Shown one piece after another: positions 39,834 to 48,752 of a stretch of 64,000 nucleotides of DNA. Numbering within the stretch: the stretch's first letter is position 1; each line of letters starts with the position of its first letter. The DNA lies in NCBI RefSeq assembly GCF_024267655.1, contig NZ_CP100595.1, forward strand, positions 372,001 through 436,000, in the 5' to 3' direction. Under the pieces are notes generated by a model. That model was given only the letters and a program-made list of their open reading frames with translations. It had not been told where the DNA came from and did not search any database. This stretch comes from Arcobacter roscoffensis. GTDB taxonomy: Bacteria > Campylobacterota > Campylobacteria > Campylobacterales > Arcobacteraceae. A program made the position numbers and the translations under genes.

Positions 39834-40396
39834 ACAAAATATCTAATTGAAGCAAATCCATAAGGGTTTGCTTTTTCTATTTGTTCAACTTGCTCATTTG
39901 ATACAATTCCCCCAAGGGCAATAATATCCATATCCTCATATAAGTTTATAGCTTGAACAAGGGCATTTATACCTTTTGCTTCGCCTTTATTGGGAGTATC
40001 AAATATAGGTGAGAATGTTACGGCATTTGCATATGATTCTTGAGCTTTTTCTATGTCTGATAAATTATGACATGAGATAACTACATAAAGATCTAAGTCT
40101 CTGGCTTTTTTAATTTTTTTAAATTGTTCAGAGGTTAAGTGTACCCCTGTTGCACCTAGTTTTTTAGCTAGCTTAAAATCTTTGTTTAATAGGATTTTTT
40201 CTATATTAAACTCTTTACAAGTTTGAATAAATACATCTGCTAGTTCTTCAAAGTTTTCACTTGTTTTATCTCTAAAACATGCTATATCAATACTGTTTTT
40301 TTCAAGTATTCTTTGTAGGTTTTTTTTAAATAAGTCAAGGTTATTTGAGTAATATTTTGGGTCAGTAATAAGATACTTTTTCAAAGGAGGTTTCAT
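39830..40396 (-). CDS. ThiE/TenI-like TIM-barrel protein
   Basis: Thiamine phosphate synthase superfamily, 188 residues. Landmarks seen are LITDPKYY at the N-terminus, GATGVHL (83-89), FSPIFDTPNKGEAKG and IALGGI. The motif after GVHL reads TSEQF rather than the GQxD that ThiE uses for pyrimidine diphosphate binding, which favours a TenI-like aminotransfer/isomerase role or a diverged ThiE. No other thiamine gene is near. The stop overlaps that of addA in a tail-to-tail arrangement. Confidence 0.75.
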   Translation of the reverse strand: MKPPLKKYLITDPKYYSNNLDLFKKNLQRILEKNSIDIACFRDKTSENFEELADVFIQTCKEFNIEKILLNKDFKLAKKLGATGVHLTSEQFKKIKKARDLDLYVVISCHNLSDIEKAQESYANAVTFSPIFDTPNKGEAKGINALVQAINLYEDMDIIALGGIVSNEQVEQIEKANPYGFASIRYFV

Positions 40397-40461
40397 TTTA
40401 TACTTTTTGTTAAATTTTTTCTTAAGTATAATATTTAAATACTAATAATAATATTAATAAA

Positions 40462-40492
40462 AAAAGGGAAGGATAAAATATCCTTCCCTTTT
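40462..40492 (-). terminator. Terminator after atpB
   Basis: A perfect 14-bp stem, AAAAGGGAAGGATA (40462-40475) with TATCCTTCCCTTTT (40479-40492), has a 3-base loop and a T run on the minus strand. It lies 29 bases beyond the atpB stop. Confidence 0.85.
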
Positions 40493-40521
40493 ATGTGCTT
40501 TATGTAGTTTCTAATTAAAAA

Positions 40522-41208
40522 TTAGTGATCTTCATGTTCCATCATAATAGAACCAGCAATATAAACATAAGTTAAAATCATGAAAATAAATGCTTGTAAT
40601 AATCCAAATGCAGTTAACATAAAGAATCCAGATAATGGCACAATCCATGGTACTAACATTAATAATACCATTAAGAACATATCATCACCTCTAATAGCAC
40701 CAAAAAGTCTAAATGATAAAGAAATAATTCTTGAAATGTGAGAAATTATTTCAATTGGGAACATTAATGGAGCTAATACAGGCATTGGACCCATAAAGTG
40801 CTTAAAGTAATTAACAAAACCATTTGTTTTAATACCTAAGTAATTATAGTATACAAAAACAATTAATGCTAATGATAATGTAAAGTTGATGTTTGCTGTT
40901 GGAGACTCAAATCCTGGAACAACACCCATTAAGTTAGAAATAACAATTACTAAACCTAAAGAACCAATTAATGGCATATAAACTCTAGCGTTTTTTTCAC
41001 CCATTGTATCTGCACCCATAGATACAACACCACCAATGAATGCTTCCATAACATTTTGTGAACCAGTTGGAACTAGTTGCATTTTTCTAGTAGCTGCATT
41101 TGCTATTAAAAATATAACACCAATCGCTAAGATGTAGTGTGATAAGATTATCCATTCTTGACCGTGGCCACCGATGCTACCTAAGAACGTAAACAGTCTT
41201 CCTTCCAT
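40522..41208 (-). CDS. atpB: ATP synthase F0 subunit a
   Basis: Membrane subunit that carries the proton half-channels of F1F0-ATP synthase. The 228 residues predict five or six helices. The essential arginine is in ISLSFRLFGAIRGDD, where most bacteria have RLFGN; the C-terminal helix has LQAFIFMILTYVYIAGS, a recognised subunit a signature. It stands alone, away from the other atp genes, with its own terminator, as I recall for Campylobacterota. Confidence 0.95.
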   Translation of the reverse strand: MEGRLFTFLGSIGGHGQEWIILSHYILAIGVIFLIANAATRKMQLVPTGSQNVMEAFIGGVVSMGADTMGEKNARVYMPLIGSLGLVIVISNLMGVVPGFESPTANINFTLSLALIVFVYYNYLGIKTNGFVNYFKHFMGPMPVLAPLMFPIEIISHISRIISLSFRLFGAIRGDDMFLMVLLMLVPWIVPLSGFFMLTAFGLLQAFIFMILTYVYIAGSIMMEHEDH

Positions 41209-41310
41209 TTTTTTCCTTTTTGTTGTTACTCAATACTAAATTATGTCGTATATTGTATAGTTTTTTTTCTAAAATCTTTCTTTAGGTTTTAACTTAGATA
41301 TTAATTTAAA

Positions 41311-42516
41311 CTAAATTTGTTTGAACTTATACCCATTTTGTTTCAATTTTTCTCTAATTTGCTTTTGGTGTTCATCACCTTTTGTTTCAAGAGCAATTGT
41401 GATCAAAGCCTCTCCAAAGTCCAGTTTTATCGAGTCTCTGTCATAATCTATTTGAACAATATTTGCTCCACAATCTCTAAAGATTTCACTTAAATGTGTT
41501 AATGAACCAGGTTTATCCATAAGTGTTACCATAAGATTCATTTTTCTATTTGATTTTACTAAACCCTTCTCAATAATTTGTGCAAGCATAGTAACATCAA
41601 TATTTCCACCACTTACAAGAGCACAAACTTTTGTATCATCCATTTCAATTTTATCATGCATAATAGCAGCTGTTGCAACAGCTCCTGCACCTTCAACTAC
41701 AAGTTTATGTTTTTCTAGTAAAAATAAAATTGCATTTGCAATTTCATTATCAGTAACTTCAACAATATGGTCAACATAATCAATAATAATATTTAAAAGT
41801 TTTGGGTTTACATTTTTTACTGCAATTCCATCAGCAATAGTTCTAACTGATTTTGAATCTAGAGGCATTTGAGATTTATATGACTCTTTCATTGCAGTAG
41901 CACCACTTGAAACAACACCAATTATCTTAATATCAGGATTTATAGCTTTTGCAGCTATTGCAATACCAGAAATTAATCCACCACCACCAATTGGGACAAT
42001 TATTTGTTTTAAATCAGGAATTTTTTCTAAAATTTCAATGGCAACTGTTCCTTGTCCTGCAATCACATCATCATCAGCAAAAGGGTGAATGAATTCACAA
42101 TTCTTTTCTTCTCTAAATTTCATAGCAGCTGCATATGCTTCATCAAAATTTTCACCAGTTAATACAACATTTGCACCATGGGACATTACTCCTGAAACTT
42201 TTGTAAGAGGAGTAGCTTCTGGCATAAAAATAGTAGCTTCACAGTTGAATTGTTTTGCTGCAAAGGCTAAGCCTTGAGCATGATTCCCCGCACTTGCTGC
42301 AACTACACCTTTATCTCTTTTCTCTTGTGATAAATTCGCAATTCTATTATACGCACCTCTTAGTTTAAAGCTTCCTGTTAATTGTAGGTTCTCTTTTTTT
42401 AGGTAAATATCACTACCTGAATCTTCACTTAAAATAGGAGCTTTTGTCATTGGTGTAACTTGTGCTACACCTTGTAAATTTTTATGTGCTTCTTTTATTT
42501 TATCAAATGTAATCAT
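41311..42516 (-). CDS. ilvA: Threonine ammonia-lyase IlvA
   Basis: PLP enzyme converting threonine to 2-oxobutanoate, the entry to isoleucine synthesis. The protein from ATG 42516 has 401 residues, with the PLP lysine in TGSFKLRGAYNR, the phosphate-binding GGGGLISG loop, and a C-terminal ACT-like regulatory domain (about 325-401, LMVTLMDKPGSLTHLSEIF). An in-frame ATG at 42531 would add five residues (MKSIK); neither start has a strong ribosome-binding site. A single ACT-type domain is typical of the shorter enzymes. Confidence 0.92.
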   Translation of the reverse strand: MITFDKIKEAHKNLQGVAQVTPMTKAPILSEDSGSDIYLKKENLQLTGSFKLRGAYNRIANLSQEKRDKGVVAASAGNHAQGLAFAAKQFNCEATIFMPEATPLTKVSGVMSHGANVVLTGENFDEAYAAAMKFREEKNCEFIHPFADDDVIAGQGTVAIEILEKIPDLKQIIVPIGGGGLISGIAIAAKAINPDIKIIGVVSSGATAMKESYKSQMPLDSKSVRTIADGIAVKNVNPKLLNIIIDYVDHIVEVTDNEIANAILFLLEKHKLVVEGAGAVATAAIMHDKIEMDDTKVCALVSGGNIDVTMLAQIIEKGLVKSNRKMNLMVTLMDKPGSLTHLSEIFRDCGANIVQIDYDRDSIKLDFGEALITIALETKGDEHQKQIREKLKQNGYKFKQI

Positions 42517-42555
42517 TTTTATACTTTTCATATTTAATTTTGCGAATAATATCTA

Positions 42556-42592
42556 AAAATAGTTTTTACTCTATTGAAGTAAAAACTATTTT
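42556..42592 (-). terminator. Terminator after metE
   Basis: A perfect 15-bp stem, AAAATAGTTTTTACT (42556-42570) with AGTAAAAACTATTTT (42578-42592), with a 7-base loop and a T-rich 3' flank on the minus strand. The stem is AT-rich but long. Confidence 0.7.
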
Positions 42593-42611
42593 ACAAGAGC
42601 AAAAGCTCTAA

Positions 42612-44888
42612 TTATTCATAATCCTTTCTTATTTGTTTTACTGCTTCAACCATATTTGTAAGGCTTGGTTTTACTTCTTCCCATTTTCTTGTTTTTAGTC
42701 CGCAATCTGGATTTATCCATAATTGCTCTTTTGGTAATACCTCAAGTAATAGTTCTATTTGTTTTTTTAGTTCTTCTACACTTGGAACTCTTGGACTGTG
42801 AATATCATAAACTCCAGGTCCAACTTCTTGTTTGTATCCAACTTCTTTAAATATTTTAAGTAGTTCATTTCCACTTCTTGCTGTCTCAATTGAAATTACA
42901 TCAGCATCCATATCTTCAATTGTTTTAATAATGTCATTAAATTCACTATAACACATATGTGTATGAATTTGTGTTTGTTTTTTTGCAGTACTTACACATA
43001 TTTTAAAATCTCTTGTTGCCCAGTTTTCATACTCTTTTATATTTTCAGTTCTTAAAGGATAACCTTCTTTAAATGCAGCTTCATCAACTTGAATGATTTT
43101 AATTCCTTCCTTTTGTAAATCTTCAATCTCATCACTTAAAGCAACTGCTATTTGTTTTGATACTTCACTTCTTGTTTTATCATCTCTTACAAAAGACCAG
43201 TTTAAAATAGTAACTGGACCTGTTAGCATTCCTTTCATGATTTTATCTGTTTTACTTTGAGCATAAGTAATCCAATCAACAGTTATAGCTTTTGGTCTAC
43301 TTATATCCCCATAAATAAATGGTGGTTTCACACATCTACTTCCATATGATTGAACCCATCCATTTTGAGAAAAACCATAACCTTTTAGTTGTTCACCAAA
43401 ATACTCAACCATATCATTTCTTTCTGGCTCTCCATGAACTAATACTTCAATTCCACACTCTTCTTGGAAAGCAATACAATCATCAATATATTGTTTCATA
43501 TCTTTTTCGTATTGTTCTTTTGAAATTTCGCTTTTTTTGAAATATCTTCTTGATTTTCTTACTTCAGGAGTTTGAGGGAAAGATCCAATTGTAGTAGTTG
43601 CTAAATCTTCGTATCCTAAAATCTCTTTTTGTAATTTGATTCTTTCTTCATATTTTCCATCTCGCTCTAACTTTGTAAAGTTATCAACTCTTTGCTGTAC
43701 TGATTTATCATGAATAATCTCAGAGTTTAGTCTATTATGATTAGACTCAATATTATCATTGTAAGCATTTTGTTCATTTTCGTTTAATGAATTGACACCT
43801 TCAAAAAATACTTTTGTAATTAAATTTAATTCATCAAGTTTTTCGCAAGCATATGAAAGCCAAGATTTTATTTCACTTTTCATTTTTTCTTCATACTTTA
43901 ATGTATATGGAGTATGAAGTAGCGAACAAGATGATGAGATGATTAAATCTTCTTTATTTATATGTTTACTTATTTTACTTAATAGTTCTAAAGAATTTTG
44001 AATATTGTTTTTCCAAATATTTCTACCATCAACTACACCTGCAACTAATTTTTTCCCACTTTTAGAAATCTCATCTAATATTTCAAAGTTTTTTTGACCA
44101 TATAAAAAGTCAAGTCCTAAAGCATAAATAGGTGTGTTTACTAAAATCTTACTAGCTTCATTTGAGTGCTCAAAATATGTAGTAACAATAATATCAATAT
44201 TGCTAGATACATTTGCTAATAAATCATATGTAGGTTTAATTAGGCTTAAAACTTTTACATCATTATCTTTTACTAAAATAGGCTCATCAATTTGTACAGT
44301 TAGACTCTCATCTAATTTTGAAATCTCTTCTAATAACTCTTTATATATAGGAAGAATTTTTGAGTGTAATTCATATACATCACCATTATCAACTCTTTTT
44401 GATAATCCTAAAAATGTAAGTGGACCTATAATATTGATTTTAGTTTTTAAACCAAACTCTTTTGCTTCTTTATATTCATTTATGATTTTCGAAGCATTTA
44501 ATTTATACTCATCTTCTAAGCTTAATTCAGGAACTATATAATGATAGTTTGTATTAAACCATTTTGTCATTTCCATTGCTACGCTATTTTTATTACCTCT
44601 TGCCATAGAAAAATATAATTCTTCATTTTCTAAATCTTTAAATCTTTTAGGAATGGCATTTAATAATACACAAGTATCTAAAACATTATCATAAAATGAA
44701 AAGTCATTTGATGAGACAAAATCAATTCCTGCTTTTTGTTGATATGACCAGTGTCTTTGTTTTAACTCTTTTGCAACAACTTCTACTTTTTCAAATGAAC
44801 ATTTATTTGACCAAAACTCTTCTAAAACTTTTTTAAGCTCTCTTTGTTCTCCAATTCTTGGAAATCCTATTACATAATTTTTTGACAT
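42612..44888 (-). CDS. metE: Cobalamin-independent methionine synthase MetE
   Basis: Transfers a methyl group from methyltetrahydropteroyl-triglutamate to homocysteine. The 758-residue length is normal for the two-barrel enzyme. The C-terminal catalytic half shows the zinc site HTHMCYSEF (His and Cys), ISIETARSGNE (Glu) and NPDCGLKTR (Cys). The N-terminal half keeps FPRIGEQRELK. The ATG is preceded by TTTAAGGATAAAG. No SAM or cobalamin riboswitch is visible upstream. Confidence 0.96.
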   Translation of the reverse strand: MSKNYVIGFPRIGEQRELKKVLEEFWSNKCSFEKVEVVAKELKQRHWSYQQKAGIDFVSSNDFSFYDNVLDTCVLLNAIPKRFKDLENEELYFSMARGNKNSVAMEMTKWFNTNYHYIVPELSLEDEYKLNASKIINEYKEAKEFGLKTKINIIGPLTFLGLSKRVDNGDVYELHSKILPIYKELLEEISKLDESLTVQIDEPILVKDNDVKVLSLIKPTYDLLANVSSNIDIIVTTYFEHSNEASKILVNTPIYALGLDFLYGQKNFEILDEISKSGKKLVAGVVDGRNIWKNNIQNSLELLSKISKHINKEDLIISSSCSLLHTPYTLKYEEKMKSEIKSWLSYACEKLDELNLITKVFFEGVNSLNENEQNAYNDNIESNHNRLNSEIIHDKSVQQRVDNFTKLERDGKYEERIKLQKEILGYEDLATTTIGSFPQTPEVRKSRRYFKKSEISKEQYEKDMKQYIDDCIAFQEECGIEVLVHGEPERNDMVEYFGEQLKGYGFSQNGWVQSYGSRCVKPPFIYGDISRPKAITVDWITYAQSKTDKIMKGMLTGPVTILNWSFVRDDKTRSEVSKQIAVALSDEIEDLQKEGIKIIQVDEAAFKEGYPLRTENIKEYENWATRDFKICVSTAKKQTQIHTHMCYSEFNDIIKTIEDMDADVISIETARSGNELLKIFKEVGYKQEVGPGVYDIHSPRVPSVEELKKQIELLLEVLPKEQLWINPDCGLKTRKWEEVKPSLTNMVEAVKQIRKDYE

Positions 44889-44924
44889 TCTTTATCCTTA
44901 AATTTTATATTTTTATTTGTATGA

Positions 44925-45281
44925 TTATTGATTGAAATTTAAAGATAATAGTGGAGGGTGTACTCCTGTTCGTCTAAATGCGAAATAAGTAGTATAATAT
45001 GGACATCTAGGAATAAACTTAAATAAAGCGATAGCTACTTTTGTCTTTTTCCTAAAGTGGCAGTCACAATGACAAGGTTTATTTTGATTAGTAATGATTG
45101 ATAAAGTGCAAAGTAAATCAGGGGGATCTTCTTCTAATACTTCATCCTCATTTTTAGATGATCTATATCGTAAAGTCTTTTTCGCAATAGTAATTTGGTT
45201 TTCAATAGTTTTTTGAACACTATGAGCTAGTATACTAGCAAATGTAAAATAGCTTTTTCCAAAACCTCTTGGTGACTTCAC
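44925..45281 (-). CDS. Small basic hypothetical protein with a CHCDCH motif
   Basis: Not recognised. The 118-residue frame fills the otherwise empty stretch between metE and trmD. It starts with GTG at 45281 with AAGGATCC just upstream, and its codon use looks like that of the neighbouring genes. Seen: a basic N-terminus (MKSPRGFGKSYF), an acidic patch (NEDEVLEEDPP), a cysteine/histidine group CHCDCH (about 70-75) that could bind metal, and a C-terminal RRTGVHPP. No signal peptide or membrane helix. It could still be a chance frame. Confidence 0.5.
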   Translation of the reverse strand: MKSPRGFGKSYFTFASILAHSVQKTIENQITIAKKTLRYRSSKNEDEVLEEDPPDLLCTLSIITNQNKPCHCDCHFRKKTKVAIALFKFIPRCPYYTTYFAFRRTGVHPPLLSLNFNQ

Positions 45282-45377
45282 AAGGATCCTTTCATAAAAA
45301 TTAGGCGCAAAGTATAGCCAATAAAAACTAAACTTAATTTAAAATAAGATAAAATTCCAAAAAAATTAAGGCTTAAT

Positions 45378-46070
45378 TTGAAATTTACATTTGTGACTCT
45401 TTTCCCAAATTTAGTAGAACCATACTTTCAAGACTCTATTTTAAAAAGAGCAGTTGATTCAAATTTTATTAATTATGAGTTTTATAATCCAAGGGATTTT
45501 ACTACTAATAAACATAATAAAGTTGATAAACAAATGGTTGGTGGAGGAGCTGGAATGCTTATGACTCCTCAACCACTTTTTGATTGCTTAGATAAAATAA
45601 AAGAATCAAACGAAGAAGCTTATATAATATTTCCTTTAGCTGCTGCAAAACCTTTTAATCAAAATGATGCAAAAAGATTAGCCAAAAAGAAAAACATAGT
45701 TTTTGTTAGTGGAAGATATGAAGGTATTGATGAAAGAGTTATTGAAAAATATGCAAATGAAGTGTTTTCAATAGGAGAGTTTATACTTACAGGCGGTGAA
45801 TTACCATCACTAGTTATGGCAGATGCAATCTCAAGAAATGTAGATGGAGTACTTGGAAATTCTGATTCTTTAGTAATGGAGAGTTATGAAGATAATATCT
45901 TAGAAGCACCATCTTTTTCAAAGCCTGAAAATTTCCAAAATTTAAGTGTCGTTAAAGAATTCTTAAAGGGAAATCACAGTAAAATAGCCGACTTAAAATA
46001 TAATCTGGCTATTTGCAAGACAAAATATTTTAGACCAGATTTAGTTACAAACAAAAAAATCAAAAATTAA
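45378..46070 (+). CDS. trmD: tRNA (guanine-37-N1)-methyltransferase TrmD
   Basis: SPOUT methyltransferase that makes m1G37 and prevents frameshifting. The 230 residues start [10 protein letters not shown], contain [13 protein letters not shown], the knot segment [16 protein letters not shown], and [23 protein letters not shown], all diagnostic. The start is TTG at 45378 with AAGG upstream. The usual upstream partners rpsP and rimM are absent here; only rplS follows. Confidence 0.96.
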   Translation: MKFTFVTLFPNLVEPYFQDSILKRAVDSNFINYEFYNPRDFTTNKHNKVDKQMVGGGAGMLMTPQPLFDCLDKIKESNEEAYIIFPLAAAKPFNQNDAKRLAKKKNIVFVSGRYEGIDERVIEKYANEVFSIGEFILTGGELPSLVMADAISRNVDGVLGNSDSLVMESYEDNILEAPSFSKPENFQNLSVVKEFLKGNHSKIADLKYNLAICKTKYFRPDLVTNKKIKN

Positions 46071-46107
46071 AGTGTGATACCCCGCAATTTGCAAATGCGG
46101 GCACTTT
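46069..46107 (+). promoter_or_regulatory. GC-rich bulged hairpin in the rplS leader
   Basis: In the 53 bases between trmD and rplS, AAAGTG (46069-46074) pairs with CACTTT (46102-46107), and CCCGC (46081-46085) pairs with GCGGG (46097-46101), leaving a six-base bulge TGATAC on one side. The cap is ATTTGCAAAT. There is no T tract, so it is not an ordinary terminator. Position directly before a ribosomal protein gene suggests an autoregulatory leader; that is inference. Confidence 0.5.
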
Positions 46108-46123
46108 CACCAAAGGTAAAGAC

Positions 46124-46480
46124 ATGAAAAATAGATATATTGCAGCTTTTGAAGCAGCGCAAATTGCAAACAAAGAAATTCCTCAGTTTAGAGCTGGTGA
46201 TACAGTAAGACTTGGTGTTGAAATTAAAGAAGGTGCTAAGACAAGAGTTCAGACTTTTGAAGGTATCGTTATTGCTAGAGCTGGTAATGGTGTTGATTCT
46301 ACTTTTACGGTAAGAAAAATTGGTGCTAACTCTGTTGGTGTTGAAAGAATTTTCCCATTATACTCTGAATCTTTAAAAACTTTTGAGGTAATCAGAAGAG
46401 GTAGAGTAAGAAGAGCTAAACTTCACTACTTAAGAGGATTAAAAGGTAAAGCTGCAAGAATTAAAGAGCTTAAAAAGTAA
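46124..46480 (+). CDS. rplS: 50S ribosomal protein L19
   Basis: Large-subunit protein at the 30S-50S interface. The 118 residues show the signature [31 protein letters not shown] and the C-terminal [23 protein letters not shown]. The ATG is preceded by AAAGGTAAAG. Encoded right after trmD, as is common, and preceded by a GC-rich hairpin. Confidence 0.98.
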   Translation: MKNRYIAAFEAAQIANKEIPQFRAGDTVRLGVEIKEGAKTRVQTFEGIVIARAGNGVDSTFTVRKIGANSVGVERIFPLYSESLKTFEVIRRGRVRRAKLHYLRGLKGKAARIKELKK

Positions 46481-46482
46481 TT

Positions 46483-46504
46483 AACTAAGGTTAAAACCTT
46501 AGTT
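46483..46504 (+). terminator. Hairpin after rplS
   Basis: AACTAAGGTT (46483-46492) pairs with AACCTTAGTT (46495-46504). The downstream T tract is short (TTTAG) and the next start is only 7 bases on, so it may attenuate rather than end transcription. Confidence 0.5.
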
Positions 46505-46510
46505 TAGACT

Positions 46511-47026
46511 ATGTCTAAGATATTAATTCATACTACCTCAAAGGTAGAAGCAAAACCAATCATAGAGTTTTTTAATTTGAAAGAATTAAACGACTCTATG
46601 AAAAACATTTATTCTAATGAAGATATATTACTTATCGTATCAGGCGTAAGTAAAGAAGAGATCTTAGAATCATTAAACTACATATTTAAAAACTACGATA
46701 TTTCTAAAGCATTTGATTTAAGCATAGCCTCTTGTAGCGATGGCACAATTGCATTAGGAACACTTTTTTGTACAAATAGATTTATTTTTGGACTTAACTT
46801 CGCAAATATTACTACTGTTGAAGAGACTTTAGAAAGTGATGAAAACTTAGAAACACTTCTAGTTGATAAGCAAGCATCTTTCTTTAAAGATAGTTGTAAA
46901 GAAAAAATCAAAGACTTTTATATTTTAAAAATTGTGTCTGATTATTTTGATGAAGAAAAACCAAGTAATGAAGAGATTTTTAAACTTATAAATGACTCTA
47001 TCGAAAGATGGAAAAAATTAATTTAG
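46511..47026 (+). CDS. Nucleoside phosphorylase superfamily-like protein, diverged
   Basis: Probably a diverged member of the purine nucleosidase/phosphorylase fold. The 171 residues have the shape of that family: a first strand ILIHTTSKVEAKPII, LLIVSGVSKEEILESLNYIF, a short strand-turn SIASCSDGTIALGTLF where the family has a glycine-rich loop, and VDKQASFF followed by KIVSDYF near the end. It is shorter than MTA/SAH nucleosidase (about 230). The match is by motif shape only, so catalytic function is uncertain. Confidence 0.6.
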   Translation: MSKILIHTTSKVEAKPIIEFFNLKELNDSMKNIYSNEDILLIVSGVSKEEILESLNYIFKNYDISKAFDLSIASCSDGTIALGTLFCTNRFIFGLNFANITTVEETLESDENLETLLVDKQASFFKDSCKEKIKDFYILKIVSDYFDEEKPSNEEIFKLINDSIERWKKLI

Positions 47027-47033
47027 GATATAA

Positions 47034-47636
47034 ATGTTAGCAGATATAGTAAATTTTGTAGTAGATACTGTTGGTAGTTTAGGTTACGCAGGTATTTTTA
47101 TTATGATGTTTTTAGAGAGTTCTTTTTTCCCTTTTCCCTCAGAAGTTGTAATGGTTCCAGCTGGATACCTAGCATATAAAGGTGAAATGAATCTATTTCT
47201 AGCTATTTTCTTTGGTATTTTAGGTTCCCTAGCAGGTGCACTTTTAAACTATTTCTTAGCAGTTAAATTTGGTAGAGCTTTTTTAATTAAGTATGGTAAA
47301 TACTTTTTTATAAAAGAAGAAACTATTGATAAAATGGAAGATTTTTTCAAAAGTCATGGTCATATATCAACTTTTTCAGGTAGATTAATCCCTGCTGTTA
47401 GACAATATATCTCATTCCCAGCAGGACTTGCTAGAATGAACTTACTTGTTTTTTCTATTTATACTACACTTGGTGCAGGTATATGGGTAATAGTTCTTAC
47501 ACTTTTAGGTTACTTTATTGGTGATAATGAAGCCTTAGTAAAAGAGTACTTAAGATATATTATAATAGGTATTTTATTAACATTAGTAGCTTTAGGATTC
47601 TGGTACTACAAAAAAGTTAAAAAACAAAAAGTTTAA
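47034..47636 (+). CDS. DedA-family membrane protein
   Basis: Inner-membrane protein of the DedA family, members of which move undecaprenyl phosphate or other phospholipids and support membrane homeostasis. The 200 residues show the re-entrant motif [22 protein letters not shown] (about 27-48) with its acidic residue, and [22 protein letters not shown] (about 115-136) with the conserved arginines. Four or five hydrophobic segments are present and the C-terminus is basic. It begins 7 bases after the preceding gene. Confidence 0.93.
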   Translation: MLADIVNFVVDTVGSLGYAGIFIMMFLESSFFPFPSEVVMVPAGYLAYKGEMNLFLAIFFGILGSLAGALLNYFLAVKFGRAFLIKYGKYFFIKEETIDKMEDFFKSHGHISTFSGRLIPAVRQYISFPAGLARMNLLVFSIYTTLGAGIWVIVLTLLGYFIGDNEALVKEYLRYIIIGILLTLVALGFWYYKKVKKQKV

Positions 47637-47688
47637 GAAATAAACGCATAATTTTTATGTTACAATTCTTTTTTTTAAAGGATTTAAC

Positions 47689-48576
47689 ATTAATACTCAA
47701 ACAACAGCATATAAATATGCACTAATAGCAATATTCTTTTGGTCAACAGTTGCAACAGCTTTTAAAATCTCACTTGATTATTTAACTCCATATGAACTAG
47801 TTTTATATGCATCTATTAGTTCTACTTTAGTTCTATCTTTTGTAATAGCATATGAAAAGAAGTTTGCTTTAGTAAAAGAGTATATTAAAAACAATTTTAA
47901 AATTGTTTTTTTACTTGGACTTATAAATCCTTTTTTATATTATGTTGTTTTATTTAAAGCCTATGATTTATTACCTGCTCAAGAAGCACAAGCAATAAAC
48001 TATACTTGGGCTTTAATGTTGGCATTTCTATCTGTAATATTTTTAAAACAGAAACTTACAATAAATGATATTCTTGCAGGTATTATTTGTTATTTTGGTG
48101 TTTTAATTATCTCTACAAAAGGTGAACCTTTTTCACTTAATTTTTCAAACCTTGATGGTGTATTCTTAGCTTTACTATCAACAGTTCTTTGGTCTATGTA
48201 TTGGATTTTAAATACAAAATCAAAAGTTGACCCAATAGTTGGACTTTTTAGTAATTTTTTAGTCTCTCTTCCAATAATTATTGTTTATTTCTTATTTACT
48301 CAACCACTAAACTTGCCATCATTAAATGGCATTTTAGCTGCAAGTTATGTTGGAATGTTTGAAATGGGTATAACATTTTTATTTTGGTTAAAGGCTATGC
48401 AAAGTGCAACTTCAACTTCAAAAATAGCAAATCTAATTTTCATATCACCATTTTTATCTTTAGTATTTATATATTTTATTGTTGGAGAGCAGATTTATAT
48501 ATCTACAGTTATTGGCTTAAGTACTATTGTTTTAGGTTTAGTAATTCAACAATTTAAATTCTCAAAAAATAGCTAA
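47689..48576 (+). CDS. EamA-family (DMT) transporter with a probable ATT start
   Basis: Drug/metabolite-type exporter with two EamA repeats. Reading in frame from 47689 gives 295 residues, the normal family length, with about ten helices; the first repeat begins YKYALIAIFFWSTVATAFK. There is no ATG, GTG or TTG before position 48016, which lies in the middle of the protein. AAAGGA at 47677-47682 sits six bases upstream of ATT at 47689, so ATT is the likely initiator unless the start codon was mutated or misread. A TACAAT at 47661-47666 may be its -10 box. Confidence 0.8.
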   Translation: MNTQTTAYKYALIAIFFWSTVATAFKISLDYLTPYELVLYASISSTLVLSFVIAYEKKFALVKEYIKNNFKIVFLLGLINPFLYYVVLFKAYDLLPAQEAQAINYTWALMLAFLSVIFLKQKLTINDILAGIICYFGVLIISTKGEPFSLNFSNLDGVFLALLSTVLWSMYWILNTKSKVDPIVGLFSNFLVSLPIIIVYFLFTQPLNLPSLNGILAASYVGMFEMGITFLFWLKAMQSATSTSKIANLIFISPFLSLVFIYFIVGEQIYISTVIGLSTIVLGLVIQQFKFSKNS

Positions 48577-48604
48577 TATTACACCTTAAATAGCATTAGA
48601 ATAG

Positions 48605-48647
48605 CAATTGTAACTATTTTGTAACAATTGTCTAAAAAGTATATAAT
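48605..48647 (+). promoter_or_regulatory. Promoter with inverted repeat ahead of the RHH gene
   Basis: CAATTGT (48605-48611) and ACAATTG (48624-48630) form an inverted repeat, with two direct TTGTAAC/TTTGTAACA elements inside it. A TATAAT lies at 48642-48647, so the repeats cover the -35 region. This is where the ribbon-helix-helix protein encoded downstream could bind; that is inference. Confidence 0.5.
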
Positions 48648-48709
48648 TTACCTACAAAAATTAAGAATCAGTTAAGTTTTGCTATGAAATAATGACTAAA
48701 GAAAAAAAG

Positions 48710-48728
48710 GTACTACTTTTAGTAGTAC
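48710..48728 (+). promoter_or_regulatory. Leader hairpin before the RHH gene
   Basis: GTACTACT (48710-48717) and AGTAGTAC (48721-48728) form a perfect 8-bp stem with a TTT loop, in the leader between the predicted promoter and the start at 48753. An overlapping alternative, TTTTAG with CTAAAA, uses some of the same bases. Confidence 0.45.
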
Positions 48729-48752
48729 TAAAATTTATTTAGAGAATTTAAA

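Noticed and set aside
48016-48576. EamA protein starting at the internal ATG 48016
   Set aside because: This would remove the first four helices; the frame upstream is open and encodes the missing repeat.
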